Positions 1-6,300 of a stretch of 9,773 bases of DNA are shown one piece after another. The position numbers and the translations under genes are program-made. Below the pieces are notes generated by a model. The model had not been told where the DNA came from and ran no database searches. It worked only from the letters and a program-made list of their open reading frames with translations. Every line of letters starts with the position of its first letter. Within the stretch, counting starts at the first letter, position 1. The stretch is from Syntrophus sp. (in: bacteria) (GTDB taxonomy: Bacteria; Desulfobacterota; Syntrophia; Syntrophales; UBA5619): positions 1 through 9,773 of the forward strand of contig PNOO01000077.1 of the NCBI GenBank assembly GCA_013824905.1, written 5' to 3'.

Positions 1-1
1 G

Positions 2-481
2 GAGATCACGCAGAGATCTAAGACCCTTGGTTGCTTTGGAGAAATGCTTTCATCCCTGCTTTCCGAGCTTGCCCGGGGTCTTGTCCGTGACGGGGAAGGG
101 GCGACAAAGGTCATCGAGATTACTGTCGAAGAGGCGAAAACGCTTCGCGATGCCCGGCGTGTGGCCTATGCCGTCGCAAATTCGAATCTGGTGAAAACGG
201 CCTTTTTCGGCGGCGACCCCAACTGGGGAAGGATCATCTCGGCTGCAGGATCGGTGGGCATCGACCTGCCGGTGGAGCAGGTGCGTCTTTCTTTCGAGGA
301 GGTTCCGATATTTGCAGGCGGGAAAGGGATTTGCGGCCGGGAAGAGGAGCTGGCCGGTATCATGAAACAGGCCGAGATCCGAGTGCGGATCGGACTCGGT
401 ATGGGGTGCCGTTCCTGGACGGTCTGCACATCGGATCTTTCCTTTGATTATGTTAAGATCAACGCCCATTATCATACCTGA
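2..481 (+). CDS. argJ: ArgJ, glutamate N-acetyltransferase / N-acetylglutamate synthase (3' part only)
   Basis: This is the C-terminal 159 residues of ArgJ, which moves the acetyl group from N-acetylornithine to glutamate and so recycles it in arginine synthesis; some members also use acetyl-CoA. The frame is already open at base 2, so the gene begins upstream, and the internal Met at base 44 is not its start. Seen here are RDGEGATK (fragment residues 29-36) and GGDPNWGR (70-77), both hallmarks of the family's beta chain, and a typical end with TSDLSFDYVKINA. ArgJ cleaves itself before a threonine near mid-protein; that site and the alpha chain are outside the window, so neither activity class nor processing can be judged. 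It is separated from rpsB by 169 bases and is probably a different transcription unit. The family is clear; only completeness is unknown. Confidence 0.95.
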   Translation, partial: EITQRSKTLGCFGEMLSSLLSELARGLVRDGEGATKVIEITVEEAKTLRDARRVAYAVANSNLVKTAFFGGDPNWGRIISAAGSVGIDLPVEQVRLSFEEVPIFAGGKGICGREEELAGIMKQAEIRVRIGLGMGCRSWTVCTSDLSFDYVKINAHYHT

Positions 482-499
482 TCCCTGATCCATGACCCA

Positions 500-530
500 T
501 TCACATTCTTTCAGCTTGATTATTTAAAAT
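500..530 (+). promoter_or_regulatory. Candidate promoter for the rpsB operon (weak)
   Basis: The argJ-rpsB gap holds TTCACA (500-505, five of six bases like TTGACA) and TAAAAT (525-530, five of six like TATAAT). The 19-base spacer is longer than the ideal 17. A start near 537 would give a leader of about 114 bases. The local AT-rich patch supports a promoter here, but the exact boxes are uncertain; TTGATT at 516-521 with TATCAG at 539-544 is a poorer alternative. Confidence 0.35.
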
Positions 531-650
531 CTTTATGTTATCAGCCTGCCCAATTCACACATCTCCGGATTGCCGGGTGTTGCTTTTCTTAACAGGAAAA
601 GTTCCCGTCAAGAAGATGGGGATGGCGGAAAAAACAAGGAGGAGTTAAGT
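531..650 (+). promoter_or_regulatory. rpsB leader, possibly structured
   Basis: This is the untranslated stretch before rpsB. It ends with a strong Shine-Dalgarno AAGGAGG (636-642) eight bases before the ATG, which fixes the rpsB start. Several pairings can be drawn by eye: ACAC and CCGG at 557-568 with CCGG and GTGT at 573-580; CATCTCC (560-566) with GGGGATG (618-624); and CTTAAC (588-593) with GTTAAG (644-649), the last covering the bases between Shine-Dalgarno and ATG. S2 represses its own rpsB-tsf mRNA in E. coli, so a regulatory leader is plausible. Short pairings are common by chance in 120 bases, and no known S2-leader consensus was matched. Confidence 0.3.
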
Positions 651-1520
651 ATGGCCAATATTTCCATGAAGTTGCTGCTTGAGGCGGGAGTTCACTTTGG
701 TCACCAGACCAACAAGTGGAACCCGAAAATGAAACCCTACATATTCGGCGCCAGAAACGGGATCTATATCATAGATCTCCAACAGACCGTCGGTTTGTTT
801 CAGACGGCCTATCAGTTCATTGTGGATACGGTGGCCGGCGGCGGGGAGATTCTCTTTGTCGGTACAAAAAAGCAATCTCAGGAGTCCGTCCATGAGGAGG
901 CCGGAAGATGCGGTATGCCCTATGTGCATCAGCGCTGGCTGGGGGGGATGCTGACCAATTTCTCGACGATCAAAAAGAGTATCGACCGTTTGAACCATCT
1001 TGACCGGATGTTTGCAGATGACAGCATCAAGGCCTTTCCCAAAAAGGAAATCATGGGTCTCCAGAAGGACCGCGAAAAACTGGCCAAGGTCTTGGGCGGG
1101 ATACGGAACATGAAGGGGGTTCCCAGGGGTCTGTTCATCATCGATCCCAAGCGGGAGCTCATTGCGGTCACCGAAGCGAGACGATTGAAGATCCCTATTG
1201 TGGCGATCGTGGACACCAACTGTGATCCGGACTTGATCGATTATATCATTCCTGGAAACGACGACGCTATCCGGGCGATTAAACTCTTTTCCGCCAAGAT
1301 GGCCGATGCCGTTCTCGATGGAAAGAGACAGTTTGAGGAACGTCTCCAGGCGGAAAGTGACAAGGAAAGCGGCGGCGGCGCGCAGCAGAAAACTGAGAAC
1401 GGGGAAGCCGATGTCCCGGAAAGTGTGGAAACGAAGGGCGCCGAGCCGGGATTGGAAACACCTCTGAAGGACAGCGATGCATCGGTTGCCGGTCAGGATG
1501 ATCTAGAGGAGGGACGGTAA
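651..1520 (+). CDS. rpsB: 30S ribosomal protein S2 with acidic C-terminal tail
   Basis: S2 binds the 30S subunit late in assembly, near S1 and the mRNA exit region. The 289-residue protein starts with MANISMKLLLEAGVHFGHQ, contains the S2 signatures GHQTNKWNPKM (17-27), RWLGGMLTN (95-103) and DTNCDPDLIDYIIPGNDDA (188-206). The ATG at 651 is chosen because AAGGAGG lies eight bases upstream and known S2 proteins begin here; an open frame to about 570 adds only an unrelated 27 residues. The conserved fold ends near residue 233. Residues 234-289 form an extra low-complexity tail with 16 Asp/Glu against 5 Lys/Arg, including a GGG run, so the protein is longer than the usual 240-260. It is first in a translation operon and is followed one base later by tsf. 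Confidence 0.97.
   Translation: MANISMKLLLEAGVHFGHQTNKWNPKMKPYIFGARNGIYIIDLQQTVGLFQTAYQFIVDTVAGGGEILFVGTKKQSQESVHEEAGRCGMPYVHQRWLGGMLTNFSTIKKSIDRLNHLDRMFADDSIKAFPKKEIMGLQKDREKLAKVLGGIRNMKGVPRGLFIIDPKRELIAVTEARRLKIPIVAIVDTNCDPDLIDYIIPGNDDAIRAIKLFSAKMADAVLDGKRQFEERLQAESDKESGGGAQQKTENGEADVPESVETKGAEPGLETPLKDSDASVAGQDDLEEGR
1505..1513 (+). promoter_or_regulatory. Shine-Dalgarno deciding the TTG start of tsf
   Basis: AGAGGAGGG lies inside the last codons of rpsB, eight bases before the TTG at 1522. No ATG or GTG gives an EF-Ts-like N-terminus, so this site supports a TTG start and close coupling to rpsB translation. Confidence 0.7.
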
Positions 1521-1521
1521 A

Positions 1522-2124
1522 TTGAATATTACATCAGCGATGGTGAAGGAATTAAGGGTCAAGACCGGTGCGGGCATGATGGACTGTAAGGAAGCTCTCG
1601 CCCACTCTGAGGGCGATTTTGAAAAGGCTATAGATTACCTCAGGAAAAAGGGGATGTCTGCCGCCACAAAGCGCTCTTCCAAAGCGGCAAAGGACGGTGC
1701 CATCGCCTCATATATCCACATGGGGGGCAGGATAGGCGTCCTGGTCGAGGTGAACTGCGAAACCGATTTCGTGGCCAAAACCGAGGATTTTCAGGCCCTG
1801 GCCAGGGATTTGGCCATGCAAGTCGCCGCATCCAATCCTCTCTATGTCAATGCGGATGAGATTTCCGAGAATGCATTGGAGCGGGAAAAGGAAATCTATC
1901 GGAGCCAGTTGCTCGAAGAGAAAAAGCCGGAAAAGATCTGGGAGAAAGTGATCGAGGGCAAACTGAAGAAATATTTCGAGGAAGTGTGTCTGATGGATCA
2001 GAAATTCATCAAAAACACAGACATCACCGTAGGGACGCTGGTCAGCAATATGATTGCCAAGACGGGAGAGAATATCATTGTGAGAAGATTTTCCCGGTTC
2101 CAATTGGGCGAGGAGCGGAAGTAA
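1522..2124 (+). CDS. tsf: Translation elongation factor Ts, short form
   Basis: EF-Ts reloads EF-Tu by driving out GDP. The 200-residue protein has an N-terminal UBA-like domain (about 1-55) with VKELRVKTGAGMMDCKEAL (8-26), and the nucleotide-exchange motif TDFVAKTEDF (81-90), whose Asp-Phe pair intrudes into EF-Tu near the Mg site. The C-terminus ends with GENIIVRRFSRFQLGE, usual for the family. It is much shorter than the E. coli protein (283) and close to short forms such as that of Thermus (about 196), so the length looks natural rather than truncated. Translation begins at TTG, the first codon that gives the family's short N-terminus, one base after the rpsB stop. The rpsB-tsf pairing is near universal in bacteria and the two are expected to be co-transcribed and co-regulated. 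Confidence 0.96.
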   Translation: MNITSAMVKELRVKTGAGMMDCKEALAHSEGDFEKAIDYLRKKGMSAATKRSSKAAKDGAIASYIHMGGRIGVLVEVNCETDFVAKTEDFQALARDLAMQVAASNPLYVNADEISENALEREKEIYRSQLLEEKKPEKIWEKVIEGKLKKYFEEVCLMDQKFIKNTDITVGTLVSNMIAKTGENIIVRRFSRFQLGEERK

Positions 2125-2129
2125 ACTTC

Positions 2130-2846
2130 ATGGACCAGCCTCAATACAGGCGGGTGCTGCTCAAATTAAGCGGCGAGGCCCTCACAGGAAAGGGCTCTTT
2201 TGGCATTGATCCTGGTGTCGTGGATGCGATCGCTTCGGAAATTCGGGATGTCGTCACCCTCGGTGTGCAACTCGGGGTCGTTATCGGTGGCGGAAACATC
2301 TTACGCGGAGTAGAGGCTGGCACTCGCGGAATAGACCGAACCACAGCCGATTACATGGGGATGCTTGCGACGGTGATCAATAGCCTCGCTCTGCAAAGTG
2401 CATTGGAGCACCTGAATGTGAACACCCGCGTGCAGTCGGCAATCGAAATGAAAGAGGTTGCCGAACCGTTTATCCAGAGGCGGGCGATCCGCCATCTGGA
2501 TAAGGGGCGGGTAGTGATCTTTGCAGCAGGGACGGGGAATCCCTACTTTACAACCGACACCGCAGCGACCCTCCGCGCCGTCGAGATCAGGGCCGATATT
2601 CTGCTCAAGGCGACTAAGGTGGATGGCGTTTATGATCGCGATCCGGTTACGGAAGCCAATGCCGTTATGTATAAAAAAATAAGCTATAACGATGTGTTGA
2701 CAAAATACCTTAAGGTCATGGATGCAACGGCCATCTCCCTGTGCAGGGATAACGGACTTGCCCTGGTGGTCTTCAATCTTAAGAAACCCGGTAACATCAA
2801 GCGGGTCATCTGTGGAGAGGCAGTGGGAACAGTTATCGGAGGGTGA
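2130..2846 (+). CDS. pyrH: Uridylate kinase (UMP kinase)
   Basis: PyrH phosphorylates UMP to UDP with ATP, feeding UTP/CTP, RNA and sugar-nucleotide synthesis; bacterial enzymes are hexamers of the amino-acid-kinase fold, usually activated by GTP and inhibited by UTP. The 238 residues show LLKLSGEAL (10-18, ATP phosphate binding), VIGGGNILRG (50-59), DRTTADYMGMLAT (68-80, UMP side), GTGNPYFTTDTAA (133-145) and KVDGVYDRDP (162-171). All expected motifs are present and the length is normal. The ATG at 2130 is five bases after the tsf stop; GGAAG (2117-2121) and GAGGAG (2110-2115) in the end of tsf can act as ribosome binding site. Starts further upstream would only add translated tsf sequence in another frame. 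It sits in the conserved rpsB-tsf-pyrH-frr order. Confidence 0.97.
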   Translation: MDQPQYRRVLLKLSGEALTGKGSFGIDPGVVDAIASEIRDVVTLGVQLGVVIGGGNILRGVEAGTRGIDRTTADYMGMLATVINSLALQSALEHLNVNTRVQSAIEMKEVAEPFIQRRAIRHLDKGRVVIFAAGTGNPYFTTDTAATLRAVEIRADILLKATKVDGVYDRDPVTEANAVMYKKISYNDVLTKYLKVMDATAISLCRDNGLALVVFNLKKPGNIKRVICGEAVGTVIGG

Positions 2847-2850
2847 AGCC

Positions 2851-3408
2851 ATGCAGGAGATCATTTTTGAGGAAATGAAGGAGGGTATGGAGAAGGCGAT
2901 CCTTGCCGTTGAGAAGTCCTTCAGCAAGGTCAGAACCGGAAGGGCTTCTCTCTCCCTTTTGGACGGTATACGAGTCGAGTATTACGGGACATTAACGCCC
3001 TTAAATCAAGTCGCATCGCTATCCATTCCTGAAAGCAGACTCATCGTCATCTCTCCCTGGGACAGTTCCGTCCTAGGAGCGATAGAGAAGGCGATTCAAA
3101 AATCGGATCTGGGACTGATGCCCAATAACGATGGCAAGCTGATCCGCCTGGCTATTCCCGTTCTGACTGAAGAGAGGCGCAGGGAACTTGTCAAGGTCGT
3201 AAGAAAAATGGCGGAAGAGTGCAAGGTCAAGCAGCGTAACATCCGCCGGGATGCTAACGAGCAGCTCAAGGCGCTTAAAAAAGACAATGAAATCTCTGAG
3301 GATGAGCTCTATCAATTCCAGGAAGAGGTCCAGAAACTGACCGACCGTTATATTGCAAAGGCCGATGAGATTCTGACAGTCAAGGAGAAGGAAATTATGG
3401 AGATCTAG
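2851..3408 (+). CDS. frr: Ribosome recycling factor
   Basis: RRF works with EF-G to split the ribosome after termination. The 185 residues match the usual length. Seen are KVRTGRAS (26-33), the beta-domain stretch with YYGTLTPLNQVA, and NIRRDAN (130-136), where Arg132 corresponds to the essential Arg132 of E. coli RRF. The long-helix end with KDNEISEDELYQFQEEVQKL is typical, and the C-terminus is charged and helical. The ATG at 2851 has a strong GGAGGG (2838-2843) seven bases upstream, inside the end of pyrH, and only four bases separate the two genes, so translation is probably coupled. It is the last gene of the first operon: an intrinsic terminator follows 24 bases after its TAG. Confidence 0.97.
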   Translation: MQEIIFEEMKEGMEKAILAVEKSFSKVRTGRASLSLLDGIRVEYYGTLTPLNQVASLSIPESRLIVISPWDSSVLGAIEKAIQKSDLGLMPNNDGKLIRLAIPVLTEERRRELVKVVRKMAEECKVKQRNIRRDANEQLKALKKDNEISEDELYQFQEEVQKLTDRYIAKADEILTVKEKEIMEI

Positions 3409-3431
3409 AAGTGGCTCGATCAAACGTTCTG

Positions 3432-3465
3432 AAAGCGGGGAGCCTGCCAGCTCCCCGTTTTGTTT
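3432..3465 (+). terminator. Intrinsic terminator after frr
   Basis: CGGGGAGC (3436-3443) pairs perfectly with GCTCCCCG (3450-3457) across a six-base loop CTGCCA. A G-T pair and three A-T pairs (3432-3435 with 3458-3461) can extend the stem, and the T-rich tail TTTTGTTT (3458-3465) follows directly. This is a textbook Rho-independent terminator on the + strand. It ends the rpsB-tsf-pyrH-frr unit before uppS. Confidence 0.88.
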
Positions 3466-3485
3466 CGATCTGCCTTGAATTATAT

Positions 3486-3514
3486 CCTTCAATGTGTTAC
3501 TCGGGACTTGAAGG
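3486..3514 (+). repeat. Inverted repeat over the uppS -35 box (possible operator)
   Basis: CCTTCAA (3486-3492) and TTGAAGG (3508-3514) are perfect reverse complements, 15 bases apart and 22 bases centre to centre, about two helical turns. A one-mismatch copy, CCTTGAA, lies at 3473-3479. The right arm contains the -35 hexamer of the candidate uppS promoter. That geometry fits a dimeric regulator, but a 7-base inverted repeat can occur by chance and no known operator was recognised. Confidence 0.35.
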
Positions 3515-3536
3515 CAGTTTCCGGCAATCCTATACT
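3508..3536 (+). promoter_or_regulatory. Sigma-70-type promoter for uppS and the envelope operon
   Basis: TTGAAG (3508-3513, four of six) and TATACT (3531-3536, five of six) are separated by exactly 17 bases. The position, directly after a strong terminator and before the next operon, supports it. Transcription would start near 3542-3544, only a few bases before the uppS ATG. A weaker upstream pair, TTGTTT (3460-3465) and TATCCT (3483-3488), also with 17 bases between, would give a normal leader. Confidence 0.6.
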
Positions 3537-3547
3537 CTGTGCGGTTT

Positions 3548-4285
3548 ATGATGAAAGAAATCGACCCGGCAAGGCTTCCACAACATATCGCCATCATCAT
3601 GGACGGTAATGGCCGCTGGGCCGAGCGGCACGCCATGGGGAGAATACTTGGCCACAGGAAGGGCGCCGATTCAGTGCGTGTGGCGGTCAGGACCTGTCGT
3701 CGGATAGGGATAAAGTGTCTTACACTTTATGCTTTTTCAGTGGAGAACTGGCTCCGACCCGAAGCGGAGGTTCGCGCCCTCCTGAGGCTGCTCCAGGAAT
3801 ATCTTGAAAACGAGGTCCAGGGGCTGATGGATCAGGATATCCGCCTGGTCGCCATCGGTAATCTGGAAGCCCTTGGAGAACCGATCCTTGTGAAGCTCAA
3901 GGAGGCAGTGGTGAGAACTGCTTCTAATCGGGGGATGATCCTTAATCTGGCCCTGAGTTACGGAGGACGCGATGAGATCGTTCTTGCCGTGAAGCGCATG
4001 GTCAGCGACAGTTTGACGGGAAAAATCACATCGAATGAGGTGACCAAAGAACTCTGTGCCAGTTACCTCTACACCGCAGGACTCCCCGATCCGGATTTAC
4101 TCATCAGGACGGGAGGCGAATACCGGATCAGTAATTTTCTCCTCTGGCAGATGGCGTACACGGAGTTCTATTTTACGGAGATCCTTTGGCCCGATTTCCG
4201 GGAAAGGCACATCCTGAAGGCCATCGCCGACTACCAGCAGCGCGAGCGGAGGTTCGGCATGACGAGTGAACAACTGCGGGCGTAA
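3548..4285 (+). CDS. uppS: Undecaprenyl diphosphate synthase (cis-prenyltransferase)
   Basis: UppS adds eight isopentenyl units in cis to farnesyl diphosphate, giving the C55 carrier used for peptidoglycan and surface polysaccharides. The 245-residue protein has HIAIIMDGNGRWA (13-25) with the catalytic Asp19, then YAFSVENWLRP, the RTGGEYRISNFLLWQ motif for diphosphate binding, and a usual end with ILWPDF and RERRFG. The Val in YAFSVEN is a mild variant of the common Thr. The start is uncertain by a codon: ATG at 3548 or 3551, or GTG at 3539; family alignment allows any of them but nothing later than 3551. No clear Shine-Dalgarno precedes these codons, which fits the nearly leaderless mRNA predicted from the promoter. 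It opens the uppS-cdsA-dxr-rseP-tsaB unit. Confidence 0.95.
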   Translation: MMKEIDPARLPQHIAIIMDGNGRWAERHAMGRILGHRKGADSVRVAVRTCRRIGIKCLTLYAFSVENWLRPEAEVRALLRLLQEYLENEVQGLMDQDIRLVAIGNLEALGEPILVKLKEAVVRTASNRGMILNLALSYGGRDEIVLAVKRMVSDSLTGKITSNEVTKELCASYLYTAGLPDPDLLIRTGGEYRISNFLLWQMAYTEFYFTEILWPDFRERHILKAIADYQQRERRFGMTSEQLRA

Positions 4286-4290
4286 AGGTG

Positions 4291-4313
4291 ATGGGTTGAA
4301 AACAACGACCCAT
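4291..4313 (+). other. Hairpin between uppS and cdsA
   Basis: ATGGGTTG (4291-4298) can pair with CGACCCAT (4306-4313), eight pairs including one G-T, around the seven-base loop AAAACAA. No T-run follows, so it is not an intrinsic terminator. It lies just before the cdsA ribosome binding site AAGGAG (4321-4326) and may influence mRNA stability or cdsA translation. The role is inference. Confidence 0.45.
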
Positions 4314-4333
4314 AAGCTATAAGGAGAAAAGGG

Positions 4334-5140
4334 ATGAACCCGCACGCGAAGAGATGGGCCACCGGCGTTATTGCTGTACCGATCCTCTTTTTGACCATTG
4401 CCTACGGTTCGGAAACGGTTTTTGCTTTGCTGATCATCATTGCCGCCCTTCTTGGGGTGGTGGAATATAACCGGATGGTCTTCGGTTCAGGTCACATACG
4501 GGAGAAAATCGAGACGCTGGGGGTCGCCCTGCTGATCCTGATGGCGGCTGCCGCCGGAGAAAGGATCCTCCTTGTGGCCATTCTGAGTTTCGCTGTCATG
4601 GCGAGTCTGATGCTCAACCTGCTCCGGATCAGGGAAGAGGGGCTGGACATGATCCGTGTCGGCAAGGTGATCCTGGGGGTGATGTATGTTCCGCTGTTGA
4701 TGTCCCATTTTATCCTGATCCGGCAGGAGCCTGCGGGGATTCGTTGGATATTTTTTATCCTCGTGCTGGCTTTTTCCGGGGATATTGCCGCCTACTATGT
4801 CGGGAAAGGGTTGGGCAGGAGAAAACTGCTTCCCGATGTCAGTCCGGGTAAGACTGTGGAAGGGACGATCGGGCTTGTCGTTGGAAGCATCACGGGCTGT
4901 ATTCTCTTCAGACAGTTGTTTTTTCCCATGCTGCCGGTGTTGCATACCGTGATCCTGGGTCTGGTAGGAAGTGTCGCGGGACAGCTCGGAGACCTCTGTG
5001 AGTCGGCCCTGAAAAGGGCCGCCGGTGTTAAGGATTCTGGTACTCTGCTGCCCGGTCATGGGGGTATTCTGGACAGGTTGGACTGTCTGATGTTTATTGC
5101 TCCGTTTGTGTATTATTATCGGGTGCTCAGTCTTCAATGA
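4334..5140 (+). CDS. cdsA: Phosphatidate cytidylyltransferase (CDP-diacylglycerol synthase)
   Basis: CdsA makes CDP-diacylglycerol from CTP and phosphatidic acid in the inner membrane, the branch point for all phospholipids. The 268-residue protein is strongly hydrophobic with several membrane segments, the first at about 10-45. The C-terminal family signature is complete: SALKR (224-228), KD (233-234), LLPGHGG (238-244) and DRLD (247-250), whose acidic residues hold the catalytic metals. The ATG at 4334 has AAGGAG (4321-4326) seven bases upstream. Its stop overlaps the dxr start as ATGA. The product feeds PssA, encoded 3.7 kb downstream. A bacterial CTP-transferase of another specificity is unlikely given the exact signature. 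Confidence 0.95.
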   Translation: MNPHAKRWATGVIAVPILFLTIAYGSETVFALLIIIAALLGVVEYNRMVFGSGHIREKIETLGVALLILMAAAAGERILLVAILSFAVMASLMLNLLRIREEGLDMIRVGKVILGVMYVPLLMSHFILIRQEPAGIRWIFFILVLAFSGDIAAYYVGKGLGRRKLLPDVSPGKTVEGTIGLVVGSITGCILFRQLFFPMLPVLHTVILGLVGSVAGQLGDLCESALKRAAGVKDSGTLLPGHGGILDRLDCLMFIAPFVYYYRVLSLQ

Positions 5141-6300
5141 AAAGGATATCCCTCCTCGGGTCCACCGGATCCATCGGTTGCAGCACGCTTGATGTGATCG
5201 GATCATATCCGAAAGAATTTATCGTAACAGCCCTGGCCGCCGGTCGTAATCTTGGGCTCCTGAAAAGCCAGATCGAACGTTTCCGGCCGCGCCTGGCGGC
5301 GGTGGTTGACGAGGAGCACGCCTACGAATTACGGCGCCTCCTGAATGCAAACTCAGCGACGGCTGTGTTCTTCGGGCCGGAAGGATACCGGGAGGTAGCG
5401 GCAGTCGAAGGGACGGATCTGGTCGTCTCCGCGATGGTCGGGGCGGCAGGTCTCATCCCCACTCTGGATGCAATTGAGGCGGGGAAGACAATCGCGCTGG
5501 CCAACAAGGAAACTCTGGTCATGGCGGGCAGCATCGTACTGCAAATGGCGGAAGCGAAAGGAGTGCATGTCATTCCCGTCGACAGCGAGCACAGTGCAAT
5601 TTTCCAGTGTCTCCAGGGGCACAAGCGCGAAGATGTCCGCCGCATCATCCTGACCGCCTCAGGGGGACCGTTCCTCCATGCTTCAGCTGAAGAGCTAAGG
5701 GAGGTCACGCCTGCTCAGGCCCTGCGGCATCCCAATTGGACAATGGGCCGGAAGATCACGATTGATTCGGCGACCATGATGAACAAGGGGCTGGAGGTCA
5801 TTGAAGCCGGATGGCTCTTCGGCCTTCCCGTAAAAGCTGTCGATGTGCTGATCCATCCCCAGAGCATCGTCCATTCGTTGGTGGAGTACCGGGATGGGAG
5901 CATGATTGCCCAGCTCGGCGTACCGGACATGAGGATTCCTATTGCATACGCCCTCGCATTTCCGCACCGTCTTCCCCGGACAGATCCCCCTATGGATCTC
6001 CTTAAGGTAGGGCCGCTGGAATTTCTTAAACCCGATCTGGAACGATTTCCCAGTCTGCAACTTGCCTATGATGCTGCGGGGAGAGGCGGGACGATGCCGG
6101 CCGTGTTGAACGGGGCGAATGAACGCGCCGTGGAGGCATTTATTGATGAAAAGATCGGCTTTTGCGATATCTGTTTTGTGGTTGAAGAGGTCCTTGACCT
6201 TCACGACGTACAACAAGAGCCAACCATTGACGCTATTCTGGCTGCCGACCGATGGGCGAGGGATGAAGCTGGAAAAATCATTAAAGGAATGAAAAATTGA
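5137..6300 (+). CDS. dxr: 1-deoxy-D-xylulose 5-phosphate reductoisomerase
   Basis: Dxr (IspC) turns DXP into MEP with NADPH, the first committed step of the MEP isoprenoid pathway and the target of fosmidomycin; it ultimately supplies the units UppS uses. The 387 residues carry the NADPH loop GSTGSIG (8-14), ANKETLVMAG (122-131), the metal site PVDSEHSAIFQ (147-157) with Asp149 and Glu151, HPNWTMGRKI (198-207), and DSATMMNKGLE (210-220) with Glu220 as third metal ligand. All expected catalytic residues are present and length is normal. It has no obvious Shine-Dalgarno; the ATGA overlap with cdsA suggests translational coupling. It also overlaps rseP by four bases. Confidence 0.97.
   Translation: MKRISLLGSTGSIGCSTLDVIGSYPKEFIVTALAAGRNLGLLKSQIERFRPRLAAVVDEEHAYELRRLLNANSATAVFFGPEGYREVAAVEGTDLVVSAMVGAAGLIPTLDAIEAGKTIALANKETLVMAGSIVLQMAEAKGVHVIPVDSEHSAIFQCLQGHKREDVRRIILTASGGPFLHASAEELREVTPAQALRHPNWTMGRKITIDSATMMNKGLEVIEAGWLFGLPVKAVDVLIHPQSIVHSLVEYRDGSMIAQLGVPDMRIPIAYALAFPHRLPRTDPPMDLLKVGPLEFLKPDLERFPSLQLAYDAAGRGGTMPAVLNGANERAVEAFIDEKIGFCDICFVVEEVLDLHDVQQEPTIDAILAADRWARDEAGKIIKGMKN
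6283..6288 (+). promoter_or_regulatory. Shine-Dalgarno deciding the TTG start of rseP
   Basis: AAAGGA, eight bases before the TTG at 6297, lies inside the end of dxr. It supports a TTG start that overlaps the dxr stop as TTGA, and the resulting N-terminus places HELGH at residues 20-24, as usual in this family. Confidence 0.6.

Noticed and set aside
570..650. N-terminal extension of rpsB by 27 residues
   Set aside because: S2 proteins begin at MANISMK-like sequence, and the strong AAGGAGG sits directly before ATG 651. The extension reads through the leader and has no homologous look.
1986..2129. Upstream extension of pyrH into tsf
   Set aside because: It is out-of-frame tsf coding sequence; ATG 2130 gives the normal UMP kinase N-terminus.
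2301..2927. Open frame (208 codons) on the - strand across pyrH and the start of frr
   Set aside because: It is opposite two well-supported essential genes and has no domain or ribosome site.
4487..5206. Long open frame (239 codons) on the - strand across cdsA
   Set aside because: It lies entirely opposite a gene with a complete family signature, its translation is rich in Gln, His and Arg with no recognisable motif, and no promoter or ribosome site supports it. It is a shadow of codon bias.
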